Of a DNA stretch of 18,956 nt, positions 1 through 7,272 are shown piece after piece. Below the pieces are notes generated by a model. The model was not told the origin of the DNA, made no database searches, and saw nothing but the letters and a program-made list of their open reading frames with translations. Source of the DNA: JAIRTY01 sp050257395 (lineage in GTDB: Bacteria; Actinomycetota; Actinomycetes; Streptosporangiales; Streptosporangiaceae); NCBI GenBank assembly GCA_050257395.1, contig JBLMWU010000151.1, positions 1 to 18,956 of the forward strand, written 5' to 3'. A program made the position numbers and the translations under genes. How positions within the stretch are numbered: the first letter of the stretch is position 1; every line of letters begins with the position of its first letter.

Positions 1-175
1 CGACGATGTGCACGCTGCCGGTGGGCGTGTCACCGTCGCCGGCGAGGGTCGGGCCGCGCGCGATCATCTCCGCCTGGTACCGGTCCATGTAGGACCAGTG
101 CTGTTCCAGCAGTTCCTCGCGCAGCGTCACAGAGCCGGGCCGGTCACGGTGGTAGCAGAAGAACTCCACCCGCAC
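1..175 (-). CDS. YciI-family protein (partial, C-terminus off the left edge)
   Basis: The minus strand reads in one open frame from about 175 to the window edge and gives a YCII-type N-terminal half. It starts with a beta strand (VEFFCYHRDRPGS), followed by a helix containing HWSYMDRY, then MIARGPTLAGDGD and TGSVHIV. The His in the helix, the GPTLAG turn and the GSVHIV strand are the usual landmarks of this small dimeric alpha-beta barrel family. Its biochemical role is mostly unknown; some members are linked to sigma-factor or signalling genes or to ring-cleavage chemistry. The start is uncertain: GTG codons lie at 205, 175 and 169, none with a convincing ribosome site, and I chose 175 so that the protein begins at the first strand. 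It lies 40 bp downstream of the L,D-transpeptidase on the same strand and may be co-transcribed with it. Confidence 0.7.
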   Translation of the reverse strand, partial: MRVEFFCYHRDRPGSVTLREELLEQHWSYMDRYQAEMIARGPTLAGDGDTPTGSVHIV

Positions 176-215
176 AGTCTCGGCGACAGCTCCGGGGTCC
201 CGCACCGGGCGGGGC

Positions 216-1499
216 TCACCCGGACTGGTAGTTGCCCGGGCTGGGGGCCTGGAGCGGCGGGGTGGCGGTCACCGGCGGCAGCGTGGCGGGATCCACGAAC
301 GTGCTCCCGGACGGCCCCGCCTGCACGGCCTGGCCGGTCGCCGAGCCGTGCAGCAGCCGCGGCCAGCTGAGGAACCACACGGTCCAGCCGTCGTCCCACC
401 TGCCCGCGACCGGGCTGCCGGTGATCGTCACCGGGTCACCGGGCACCGCCATGTGGTAGTACGTCGTGGCGTGCGCCGGGGACAGGTTCACGCACCCGTG
501 GCTGACGTTGCTGAATCCCTGCTGGCCCACTGACCAGTAGGCGTCGTGGATGTAGTTGCCGCTGAAGGTGAACCGCACCGAGTACGGGACCGGGAAGTTG
601 TGGTACCCCGGCCCGCTCATCAGGGCCGGGTTCTGCTTCTCGATCGTGAGGTAGGTCCCGTTGGCGGTGCTGTCGCCCGGGGCACCCATGCTCGCCGGCC
701 AGGACCCGAAAAGCTTGCCCCGGTAGTAGACCTTCAGGTCGTGTTTCGTGGTGCTGCCCACCGCGATGAGCGACGGGCCGATCTGGAAGGACTGGGTCAG
801 GTCAGCGGTGCCGTACACGCCGCTGGCGACCCGCACCCCGTCGAGGTGGCCGGTGAAGCGCACGTCCGTGTTCTGCGGCCAGTAGGTCCGGGGCCGGAAC
901 ACCAGGGTGCTGCTGCCGTCCCAGTACCAGGCGCCGGTGACCGGCTTGGACGTCCACAGCTGCAGCGAGCGCTCCACCGCGGCCTTGCTGGTGACAGGGT
1001 GGCTGAACTTCAGGATGATGGGCATCCCCACGCCGTAGGTCTGCTGGTAGCCCTCGAATATCTGCGTCTGCAGCGTCACCTGCGGGGTCAGGGTGCGGAA
1101 CGAGCTCCGCCGCGTGACCTTCTTGCCCGAGGAGTCCACGCCGGTCGCGGTCACGGTGTAGGAGCTGGCGGGCTGCAGCGCCCAGGTGCTCCGCCAGACC
1201 GTGCCCGCCGGGTTGAGGGCGCCGCTGACGTGGCCCGGGCCGGTCACGGTGACGCTGCGCACCTTGCCGCCCGTGGCGGCGACCGTCACGCCCTGATCCG
1301 GCCTGGCGTTCGTGCCGCGGTTGCCCGGCGTGATCGTCAGCCGCACGGCCGGGCCGGAGCTGCCGATATGCGCCCCGGCCAGGCCCGAACATGCCGCGGT
1401 GAGCAGGGCCACGGCCCCCAGGACCGCCCCGGCGCCCGCGCGCCGCCGCAGGCCCGCATGACCGCGTCGGCGAGGCGCCCGCGTTCCGTACCGGCTCAT
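216..1499 (-). CDS. L,D-transpeptidase lipoprotein (Ig-like domains plus YkuD)
   Basis: This protein of 427 residues should act outside the membrane, forming 3-3 cross-links in peptidoglycan or attaching proteins to it. The N-terminus has an Arg-rich n-region, a hydrophobic stretch and a lipobox-like LLTAAC, giving a predicted lipidated Cys37. Residues of about 50-240 look like the two Ig-like beta-sandwich domains of mycobacterial LdtMt2-type enzymes. The YkuD catalytic domain follows, with His318 and the signature SHGCVN, where Cys336 is the nucleophile; the His-to-Ser spacing fits the family pattern. A C-terminal cap rich in Trp (WDDGWTVWFLSW) and a Pro/Thr tail close the protein. The ATG at 1499 has GGGGGAG six bases upstream. 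The frame stays open further upstream, but that stretch lacks family features. Such enzymes are relatively insensitive to most penicillins but inhibited by carbapenems (family knowledge). Confidence 0.93.
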   Translation of the reverse strand: MSRYGTRAPRRRGHAGLRRRAGAGAVLGAVALLTAACSGLAGAHIGSSGPAVRLTITPGNRGTNARPDQGVTVAATGGKVRSVTVTGPGHVSGALNPAGTVWRSTWALQPASSYTVTATGVDSSGKKVTRRSSFRTLTPQVTLQTQIFEGYQQTYGVGMPIILKFSHPVTSKAAVERSLQLWTSKPVTGAWYWDGSSTLVFRPRTYWPQNTDVRFTGHLDGVRVASGVYGTADLTQSFQIGPSLIAVGSTTKHDLKVYYRGKLFGSWPASMGAPGDSTANGTYLTIEKQNPALMSGPGYHNFPVPYSVRFTFSGNYIHDAYWSVGQQGFSNVSHGCVNLSPAHATTYYHMAVPGDPVTITGSPVAGRWDDGWTVWFLSWPRLLHGSATGQAVQAGPSGSTFVDPATLPPVTATPPLQAPSPGNYQSG

Positions 1500-1718
1500 T
1501 CTCACTCCCCCGGGGCACCCGGAACCCGCAGCGGCACGGCCGGGGTGTTCCCGGCGGTGCCGGCGCGGGTCAGTACCCCGCGCTCCAGGCGAAAGTGGCC
1601 AAGACACCGCAAAGGCTTTCCCGCCCGCGTGGCACCGAAACGCAGCGCGGGCGACAGTAACGCGTTGACACCGGCCCCGGCGGCTGCTGTCCTGGCGGCT
1701 CCGGCTGAAGGTGGAGGA

Positions 1719-2669
1719 ATGGACCGCACGGCACTGCCGCAGCTCAGCGGCGAGATGTTCCTGACAGACTCCGGGCTGGAGACAGACCTGACCGGCAATG
1801 AGGGCTTCGAACTGCCGGAGTTCGCGGCCTTCGTGCTGCTTGACGACGCACGCGGGACGGCCGCGCTCAGCGCCTACTTCCGCCGGCACCTGGCTATCGC
1901 GCTGCGGCATGGCTGCGGGATGATCCTCGAGGCGCCGACCTGGCGGGCCAGCCGCGACTGGGGACGGCGGATCGGGTATCCGGCACCGGAACTGCGCCGG
2001 ATCAACGAGTCAGCTGCCCGGCTGCTGCTGCGGCTGCGCGATGACGCGAAGGGTGCGGCCGGCTTGCCGGTGGTGGTCAGCGGATGCATCGGCCCGCGCG
2101 CCGACGATCCCGGCCCGGCCGAGCGCATGGGTGCGGACATGGCCGCGGACTACCACCGGGAGCAGATCGAAACCCTCGCAGCCGCGGGCGTGGATATGGT
2201 GCACGCGATGACCGTCGCTTACCCCGCCGAGGCGATCGGGATTGCCCGCGCTGCCGCCGGGGCAGGCGTTCCCGCCGCGATCTCGTTCACTACCGGAACC
2301 GGCGGCCGGCTGCCCGACGGCACACCGCTGGCGGACGCGGTCACCGCGGTGGACGCGGCCACCGCCGCCGCGCCTGTCTACTACGGCGTCAACTGCTCGC
2401 ATCCCGCCGACTTCGGGCCCGCGCTTCCCGGCGGTGCGACCGGCGCGCGTATCCGGAGCATCCGCGCGAACGCCGCCCGCGATGGCGACGCTGAGCCCGG
2501 CGGCCCGCCCGGCCCCGGCGCGGGGGACCCGGCGGGCCTGGCCGCCGACTACGTGCGGCTGCGTGCCCGGCATCCGTCGATCACCATCGCCGGCGGTTGC
2601 TGCGGCACCGACGCGCGGCACGTGCAGGCCATCGCGGACGCCCTCATCTCAGCCGGGTTCCGGTCCTAG
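1719..2669 (+). CDS. mmuM: Homocysteine S-methyltransferase
   Basis: This cytosolic enzyme of 316 residues transfers a methyl group to homocysteine to make methionine, in MmuM-type enzymes from S-methylmethionine or S-adenosylmethionine. The fold is a TIM barrel. Visible landmarks are the N-terminal LTDSGLETDL, the EAPTWRAS segment, and the zinc ligands Cys226 (GVNCSHP) and Cys294/Cys295 (GGCCGT). Length matches the roughly 310-residue MmuM family, with no cobalamin or folate domain, so it is not MetH. A Gly/Pro/Asp-rich insertion (about residues 256-272) precedes the final helix and is probably a surface loop. The ATG at 1719 follows AAGGTGGAGGA. A TTGACA at 1665-1670 could be a -35 box, but no good -10 follows. 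The upstream part of the same open frame is antisense to the L,D-transpeptidase and not coding. The methyl donor cannot be read from sequence. Confidence 0.9.
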   Translation: MDRTALPQLSGEMFLTDSGLETDLTGNEGFELPEFAAFVLLDDARGTAALSAYFRRHLAIALRHGCGMILEAPTWRASRDWGRRIGYPAPELRRINESAARLLLRLRDDAKGAAGLPVVVSGCIGPRADDPGPAERMGADMAADYHREQIETLAAAGVDMVHAMTVAYPAEAIGIARAAAGAGVPAAISFTTGTGGRLPDGTPLADAVTAVDAATAAAPVYYGVNCSHPADFGPALPGGATGARIRSIRANAARDGDAEPGGPPGPGAGDPAGLAADYVRLRARHPSITIAGGCCGTDARHVQAIADALISAGFRS

Positions 2670-2679
2670 CGCACCGGCA

Positions 2680-2696
2680 GCCGGGTCCCGCCCGGC
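2680..2696. terminator. Hairpin between convergent genes
   Basis: A perfect 6-bp GC stem (GCCGGG / CCCGGC) with a five-base loop lies in the 43-bp gap between the stop of the homocysteine methyltransferase (2669) and the stop of the MFS transporter (2713). Its position suits a terminator serving both strands. There is no U-tract, as is common in actinobacteria. Confidence 0.55.
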
Positions 2697-2712
2697 AGGG
2701 GGCCGGGCCGGG

Positions 2713-3993
2713 TCACCGCACGCTCTTGATCCGCCAGACCAGGACCGCACCTGCCACCGCGACGACCGCGGTGGCGCCGAACAGCGTCGGGTAGCCGCCG
2801 AACGAGACCAGCGGCGCGGCGATGAGGGCGCCGATGGCCCCCGGGCAGACGATCGCGATGTTGATCACGCCCAGGTCCTTGGCCCGGTCGCTGGCGGCGG
2901 GCAGCACCTGGGTGATGAGCGCCTGGTCCACCGCGAGGTAGGTCCCGAAGCCGACGCCGAACAGGACGGCGGCGGCCAGGGCCGCGTGCCAGGTCTGGAC
3001 GAAGGTCAGCAGCAGCGCGGCGGCGGTGATCAGGGCGGTGGCGACCGTGACGACTACCTTGCGGCGGCCGAGCCGGTCGGAGATCACGCCGCCGGCCACC
3101 GCGCTGAGGACGACCCCGCCGGTGTAGATCAGGATCAGGGTCAGCAGGCCCTGCTTCGGCTGCGGATAGTGCACCGCGTCGCGCAGGAAATACAGGAGGT
3201 ACAGCGTTCCCATGGCGATCGCCAGCGAGGCCAGGAAGCGGGTCGCCCAGGCCCAGGCGAAGTCCGGGTACCGGCGCGGGCTGATCCAGAAGGAACCGGC
3301 CAGCGCGCGCCAGGACAGCGGCGTGCGGTGCTCACGCGGCAGCGGATGATCGCCGCTCAGCAGCACGAACGGCAGCGCCAGCACGGCCAGCAGCACCGCG
3401 ATCGCCAGGTAGCCGCTGACCAGGCCGGTGAACACGTCGACCACCAGCAGGCTGCCGACCACCAGGCCGAGCGCGTGCGGCATGCCCGTCCACCCGGCCA
3501 CCGTGGCCCGCTGCCGCACCGGCACCCGGTCCGGGATCGCGGCGGTGAGGCTGGCGTACTGGCCGTTCTGGAAAAGGCAGCACACGACCCACAGCACGGC
3601 AACCCCGGCCACCGACCGCTGCACCGCCAGGACGGCCAGGCTCAGGGCGGCGAGCAGGGCCATGCTCAGCGTCCACCGGTGCCGCCGGCCGCGCAGCCGG
3701 CCCAGCCCGAACGCGTCGGTCGTGCGGTCGGACAGCGCCCCCGCCAGGGGCGTGGCCAGGCCGGACGCGACGGCGCCCGCCCCGGTCACCACCGCGAGGG
3801 CGACGATCTTGTGCTGCGGCGTGATGTCCTGCAGCTGGACCGGGAGCAGCACCTGCAGCGGCGTGTTGACCGACATCCACATGCCCAGGCTGGCCAGCCC
3901 GAGGCCCGCGACCCAGCTCCGGCGCACGTGCAGGGTCGGCTCGGCGAGCGCGAGGGGCAGCGCCCGCGGCGCCTCGGTGGTCTGGTCGGTCAT
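2713..3993 (-). CDS. Major facilitator superfamily transporter
   Basis: This 426-residue integral membrane protein has about 12 hydrophobic helices in two halves. The loop after helix 2 has SDRTTDAFGLGRLRGRRHRW, which resembles the DRT...GRRRPW loop of MFS/GPH-type sugar and drug carriers. The second half repeats it as SDRLGRRKV. The central loop (DHPLPREHRTPLSWRAL) is typical of 12-helix MFS proteins. The substrate cannot be told from sequence. The start ATG at 3993 has GGAGG five bases upstream; the frame continues upstream into menB antisense sequence, which I exclude. It lies 101 bp downstream of menB on the same strand, so read-through from menB is possible but the gap could hold its own promoter. 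Confidence 0.88.
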   Translation of the reverse strand: MTDQTTEAPRALPLALAEPTLHVRRSWVAGLGLASLGMWMSVNTPLQVLLPVQLQDITPQHKIVALAVVTGAGAVASGLATPLAGALSDRTTDAFGLGRLRGRRHRWTLSMALLAALSLAVLAVQRSVAGVAVLWVVCCLFQNGQYASLTAAIPDRVPVRQRATVAGWTGMPHALGLVVGSLLVVDVFTGLVSGYLAIAVLLAVLALPFVLLSGDHPLPREHRTPLSWRALAGSFWISPRRYPDFAWAWATRFLASLAIAMGTLYLLYFLRDAVHYPQPKQGLLTLILIYTGGVVLSAVAGGVISDRLGRRKVVVTVATALITAAALLLTFVQTWHAALAAAVLFGVGFGTYLAVDQALITQVLPAASDRAKDLGVINIAIVCPGAIGALIAAPLVSFGGYPTLFGATAVVAVAGAVLVWRIKSVR

Positions 3994-4094
3994 GGCGGCC
4001 TCCAGCGACCCTGCTGGCACTTTGCACGGATCATGCCCTGTTTTGGCCGGAAATGGTAGACCGGCCAGCAGGCCCGCTGGCGGCGGCTGACCGC

Positions 4095-4994
4095 TCAGTA
4101 GTAGTAAGGGAACCGGGACCAGTCCGGCGTCCTCTTCTCCAGGAACGCGTCCCGGCCCTCGACCGCCTCGTCCGTCATGTAGGCGAGCCGGGTGGCCTCG
4201 GTCGAGAACACCTGCTGGCCGACGAGGCCGTCGTCGATGAGGTTGAAGGCGAACTTCAGCATGCGCTGGGAGGTCGGGCTCTTGCCGTTGATCTTCGCGG
4301 CCCACTCCAGCGCGGTGCGTTCCAGCTCGGCATGCGGCACCACCGCGTTGACCATGCCCATCCGGTGCGCGGCCTCGGCGTCATAGGTCTCGCCGAGGAA
4401 GAAGATCTCGCGCGCGAACTTCTGGCCCACCTGCCGGGCCAGGTAAGCGGACCCGAAGCCCCCGTCAAAGCTCCCCACATCGGCGTCGGTCTGCCTGAAG
4501 CGGGCGTGCTCGCGGCTGGCGAGGGTGAGGTCGCAGACCACATGCAGGCTGTGCCCGCCCCCGGCGGCCCAGCCGGGCACCACGCAGATGACGACCTTCG
4601 GCATGAACCTGATCAGCCGGTGGACCTCCATGATGTGCAGGCGCCCGGCACGCGCGGGATCGATGGTTCCGGCCGTCTCGCCGTCCGCATAGCGGTACCC
4701 GTCGCGGCCGCGGATGCGCTGATCCCCGCCGGAGCAGAACGCCCAGCCGCCGTCCTTCGGCGAGGGCCCGTTGCCGGTGAGCAGCACGCACCCGACGTCG
4801 CTGGTGACCCGCGCGTGCTCCAGCGCGAGGTACAGCTCGTCGACGGTGTGCGGGCGGAAGGCGTTCCTGACCTCGGGCCGGTTGAAGGCGACGCGCACCG
4901 TGCCCGAGTCGACGGCACGGTGGTAGGTGATGTCGGTGAACGAGAATCCCTCGACTGGGCGCCACCGTTCGGGTTCGAAGATCTCAGAGACCAT
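4095..4994 (-). CDS. menB: 1,4-dihydroxy-2-naphthoyl-CoA synthase
   Basis: MenB, a crotonase-fold enzyme of 299 residues, closes the second ring of menaquinone by converting O-succinylbenzoyl-CoA to 1,4-dihydroxy-2-naphthoyl-CoA. The sequence closely follows mycobacterial MenB as I recall it: DITYHR, the oxyanion-hole segments CSGGDQR (about 87-93) and GWAAGGGHSL (141-150), TDADVGSFDGGFGS, and the C-terminal RDAFLEKR...W. By that alignment the catalytic residues are Asp170, Ser175 and Tyr272, matching Asp185, Ser190 and Tyr287 of the M. tuberculosis enzyme. The ATG at 4994 gives the expected N-terminus but has a poor ribosome site (CGGGGC). It lies inside the 3' end of the upstream hydrolase gene (11-base overlap), so translation is probably coupled. 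No other men gene is in the window. Confidence 0.96.
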   Translation of the reverse strand: MVSEIFEPERWRPVEGFSFTDITYHRAVDSGTVRVAFNRPEVRNAFRPHTVDELYLALEHARVTSDVGCVLLTGNGPSPKDGGWAFCSGGDQRIRGRDGYRYADGETAGTIDPARAGRLHIMEVHRLIRFMPKVVICVVPGWAAGGGHSLHVVCDLTLASREHARFRQTDADVGSFDGGFGSAYLARQVGQKFAREIFFLGETYDAEAAHRMGMVNAVVPHAELERTALEWAAKINGKSPTSQRMLKFAFNLIDDGLVGQQVFSTEATRLAYMTDEAVEGRDAFLEKRTPDWSRFPYYY

Positions 4995-7089
4995 GCCCCG
5001 ATTCTGGCCGGACCGCGGGGGCCGCCGCCCACCGAGGCCGGCCCAAGGACCCCCCGGCGGCCAGGCCCCAGTTCCTGGTCTGGCGCTGGACGGCTTCCCT
5101 GCCCCGCCGCAGCTGCTCGGCGACGAGACGCCGCTGCGCCCACGCCGCTTCCCGGCGCCGGAGCGCGTGCTCGATGGCGAGCAGCTCCTCATCGCCCGCG
5201 GGCAGGCCGAATGCCTCGCTCACCATGCGGGCCAGGTCGGCGCGGTAGTCGTGCCCCCGGGCCGTGAACGTCCCCGGCGTGACATCCATCGAGTTCTTGA
5301 CGTCCACCAGGGTGAGCACGAACGTCGTGAGCGGATACCAGGACGCCAGCGGCGATATGCCGGGCGGCCGGCTGGCCAGCGGGCCCAGCCAGCCGGGCCG
5401 CTGGACGAGCAGTGCTGGCCCGAACCGGGTGACCGGGTCCTCATGGTGCGAGAGCAGCACGTAGCGGCGGCGGGACCGGCCGGCCGGCGGCAGCGCCAGC
5501 CATTCCCGGCCGGACGCGACCTCAGCGACCTCAGCAGCGGGATCCGTGCGGCCCGGATCGAGCCGCCACTGCCGTGCCCACTCGCTGCCGGCGGGCGTGC
5601 CGAGGAACAGGGCGCGGTCCATCCCGACGCGGTGCAGCCCGGACACTCCCTCATGCAGGAACGCGTCCTGCAGGGTGTGCGCCCCCAGCGACTCACCGAA
5701 GGCCACCAGGCGTGGCCGCCGGGCCGGTGGCAGCCCCCGCAGCCGCCACTCGATGGCGTGCAGCAGCGCCCGGTTCTGCTCGCGGCCCATCCCGACCCGG
5801 TCCAGGGACAGGAACGACGGCCGCAGCGAGTACTGCATCGCCACGGTGGCGCAGTCGCCCCGGGTCAGATACTCGAGCGTCTCGGCCGCCACGTAATTGA
5901 CGTATCCGCTGCCGGTGGGGGACACCACGCACAGCACCGACCGCTCGAACGCACCGAGCCGGGACAGGTCCTCCATCACGAGATCGACCCGGACATCGAC
6001 CGTCTGCCCGGACGCCAGGCCCGCGTACGCCCGCACCGGCGCCCGGACCTGATCCACCGGCACCCCGGTAACCGCGGCGATCTCCTGCTGGCTGAGAGCC
6101 AGGTTGACGAAGCGGGCGCCTTCGCGGGACAGGCTCTGCCACCCGATCACCGACGCCGGGCCGCCGCTGACGGTGACAGCGTCCGGCGGTGTGGCGTAGA
6201 CCGCGTCGATCGCGGACCCGCCGGTTTCCGCCCGGCGGTTGATGTACTCCACCGCGGAACCCAGCCCGGCGACGGTCACCGCGAGCGCCGCCGCGTGTCC
6301 CGCCAGCCCGGCGACGGGCCCGGCGGCGGGAGCCGCCCGGCGTATCGCCGCCGCCAGGCCACGCGCGAACGCGCCCTCACCCACTGCCAGCCCGTGCAGG
6401 CCGGCGCTGACCGCCGCGCCGAGCAGCAGCGACCTGGCCACCGGCGGCAGCGGCCGGGCCGGCGGCGGCCCGGGCCCGCCCGCCGCACCGGTGAGCGGAT
6501 CCGTGCTGGCGGACAGCGCCGCGGCCGGCTGCTGCCAGGCGTGATACCGGTGGATCAGCCTCGCGGCGGCCGTGGCGCCCACCAGCAGGCCGCCGCCCGC
6601 CGCGAGGATTCTCAGGCCGGGCCTGCGGCCGCCCACAGCGGCGTCGGCGGCGGCGGCGGCCGACAGCCCCGCGCCGGCCAGGCCGGCCCGGAACGCCCGC
6701 TGGCCCGCCGTGCGCAGGACCGCCCGGCGCACCGGCTCGCCCGGCCGCGGGGCCAGGGCCCGGTGCGCCGCGGCGCCTGCCCCGGCGACGGCCGCGTCCG
6801 CCGCGGCCTGGACCGCGAAAGCCCGGGCCCGGCCTGACGGTGTCCGGTCGCCCGGTGCCAGGTGCTGCGCGAGCGCCGCGTACGCGGACTGTGAGGTCAT
6901 CACCAGCCCGTGTTCCAGCGCGGCGACGATCCCCGTCGCCAGCGCCTGATCCAGGCCGGACCGCGGGAGCAGGCCGGGACCGAAACTCGTGCCGGCCGCC
7001 GCGGTCAGCGCGAGCACCGCGGTCCGCTCCGCCGCGTCCCTCCCGGCCAGCACGCGGCCGGCCCGCCGGGCGGCTGCCCCGAGATCCAT
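4984..7089 (-). CDS. Membrane alpha/beta-hydrolase (Abhydrolase_9 type)
   Basis: This 701-residue protein has an N-terminal half rich in Ala/Gly with about five hydrophobic stretches (roughly residues 25-320) and a C-terminal alpha/beta-hydrolase domain. The arrangement matches the paired Abhydrolase_9_N / Abhydrolase_9 families of actinobacterial membrane proteins, whose substrate is not established. In the C-terminal domain the nucleophile elbow is GESLGAHT (Ser467), with candidate Asp551 (HHEDPVTRFG) and His613 (GHDYRADL) to complete a triad. The last 60 residues are charged and probably helical (RRREAAWAQRR and following). The ATG at 7089 has GGGGGG four bases upstream; the frame runs much further upstream as antisense of other genes, which is artefactual. 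Its stop lies 11 bases inside menB, so the two form an operon. It is divergent from the DNA methyltransferase. Confidence 0.85.
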   Translation of the reverse strand: MDLGAAARRAGRVLAGRDAAERTAVLALTAAAGTSFGPGLLPRSGLDQALATGIVAALEHGLVMTSQSAYAALAQHLAPGDRTPSGRARAFAVQAAADAAVAGAGAAAHRALAPRPGEPVRRAVLRTAGQRAFRAGLAGAGLSAAAAADAAVGGRRPGLRILAAGGGLLVGATAAARLIHRYHAWQQPAAALSASTDPLTGAAGGPGPPPARPLPPVARSLLLGAAVSAGLHGLAVGEGAFARGLAAAIRRAAPAAGPVAGLAGHAAALAVTVAGLGSAVEYINRRAETGGSAIDAVYATPPDAVTVSGGPASVIGWQSLSREGARFVNLALSQQEIAAVTGVPVDQVRAPVRAYAGLASGQTVDVRVDLVMEDLSRLGAFERSVLCVVSPTGSGYVNYVAAETLEYLTRGDCATVAMQYSLRPSFLSLDRVGMGREQNRALLHAIEWRLRGLPPARRPRLVAFGESLGAHTLQDAFLHEGVSGLHRVGMDRALFLGTPAGSEWARQWRLDPGRTDPAAEVAEVASGREWLALPPAGRSRRRYVLLSHHEDPVTRFGPALLVQRPGWLGPLASRPPGISPLASWYPLTTFVLTLVDVKNSMDVTPGTFTARGHDYRADLARMVSEAFGLPAGDEELLAIEHALRRREAAWAQRRLVAEQLRRGREAVQRQTRNWGLAAGGSLGRPRWAAAPAVRPESGHGL

Positions 7090-7272
7090 CCGTCCCCCCG
7101 TCTCGTCACTGCCCCGGCCAGCATTCCCGCGGGCGGCGCCGCTGGTCATCACCCCCGGCGGGCGGCTGCCCCGGCGACGCCGCCTGATCTGCGCCGCGGT
7201 CGCCCCGGCGCCACGCCCCCCGCGGCGCACGCCTGCCCCGCAAACCCGCGGCGCGTGTGGGAGGCTTTCGCC

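Noticed and set aside
546..1718. Long plus-strand open frame opposite the L,D-transpeptidase
   Set aside because: Composition is Arg/Gly/Pro/Ala-rich without domains; it is the antisense shadow of a well-supported gene. Only the part from 1719 is real.
1500..1718. Possible SAM or cobalamin riboswitch upstream of the homocysteine methyltransferase
   Set aside because: I could not see the conserved core elements of these riboswitches by eye. A covariance-model search would be decisive.
2242..4059. 605-residue plus-strand open frame
   Set aside because: It is rich in Gln/Arg/Gly/Pro with no motif and lies antisense to the MFS gene, which shows clear membrane helices.
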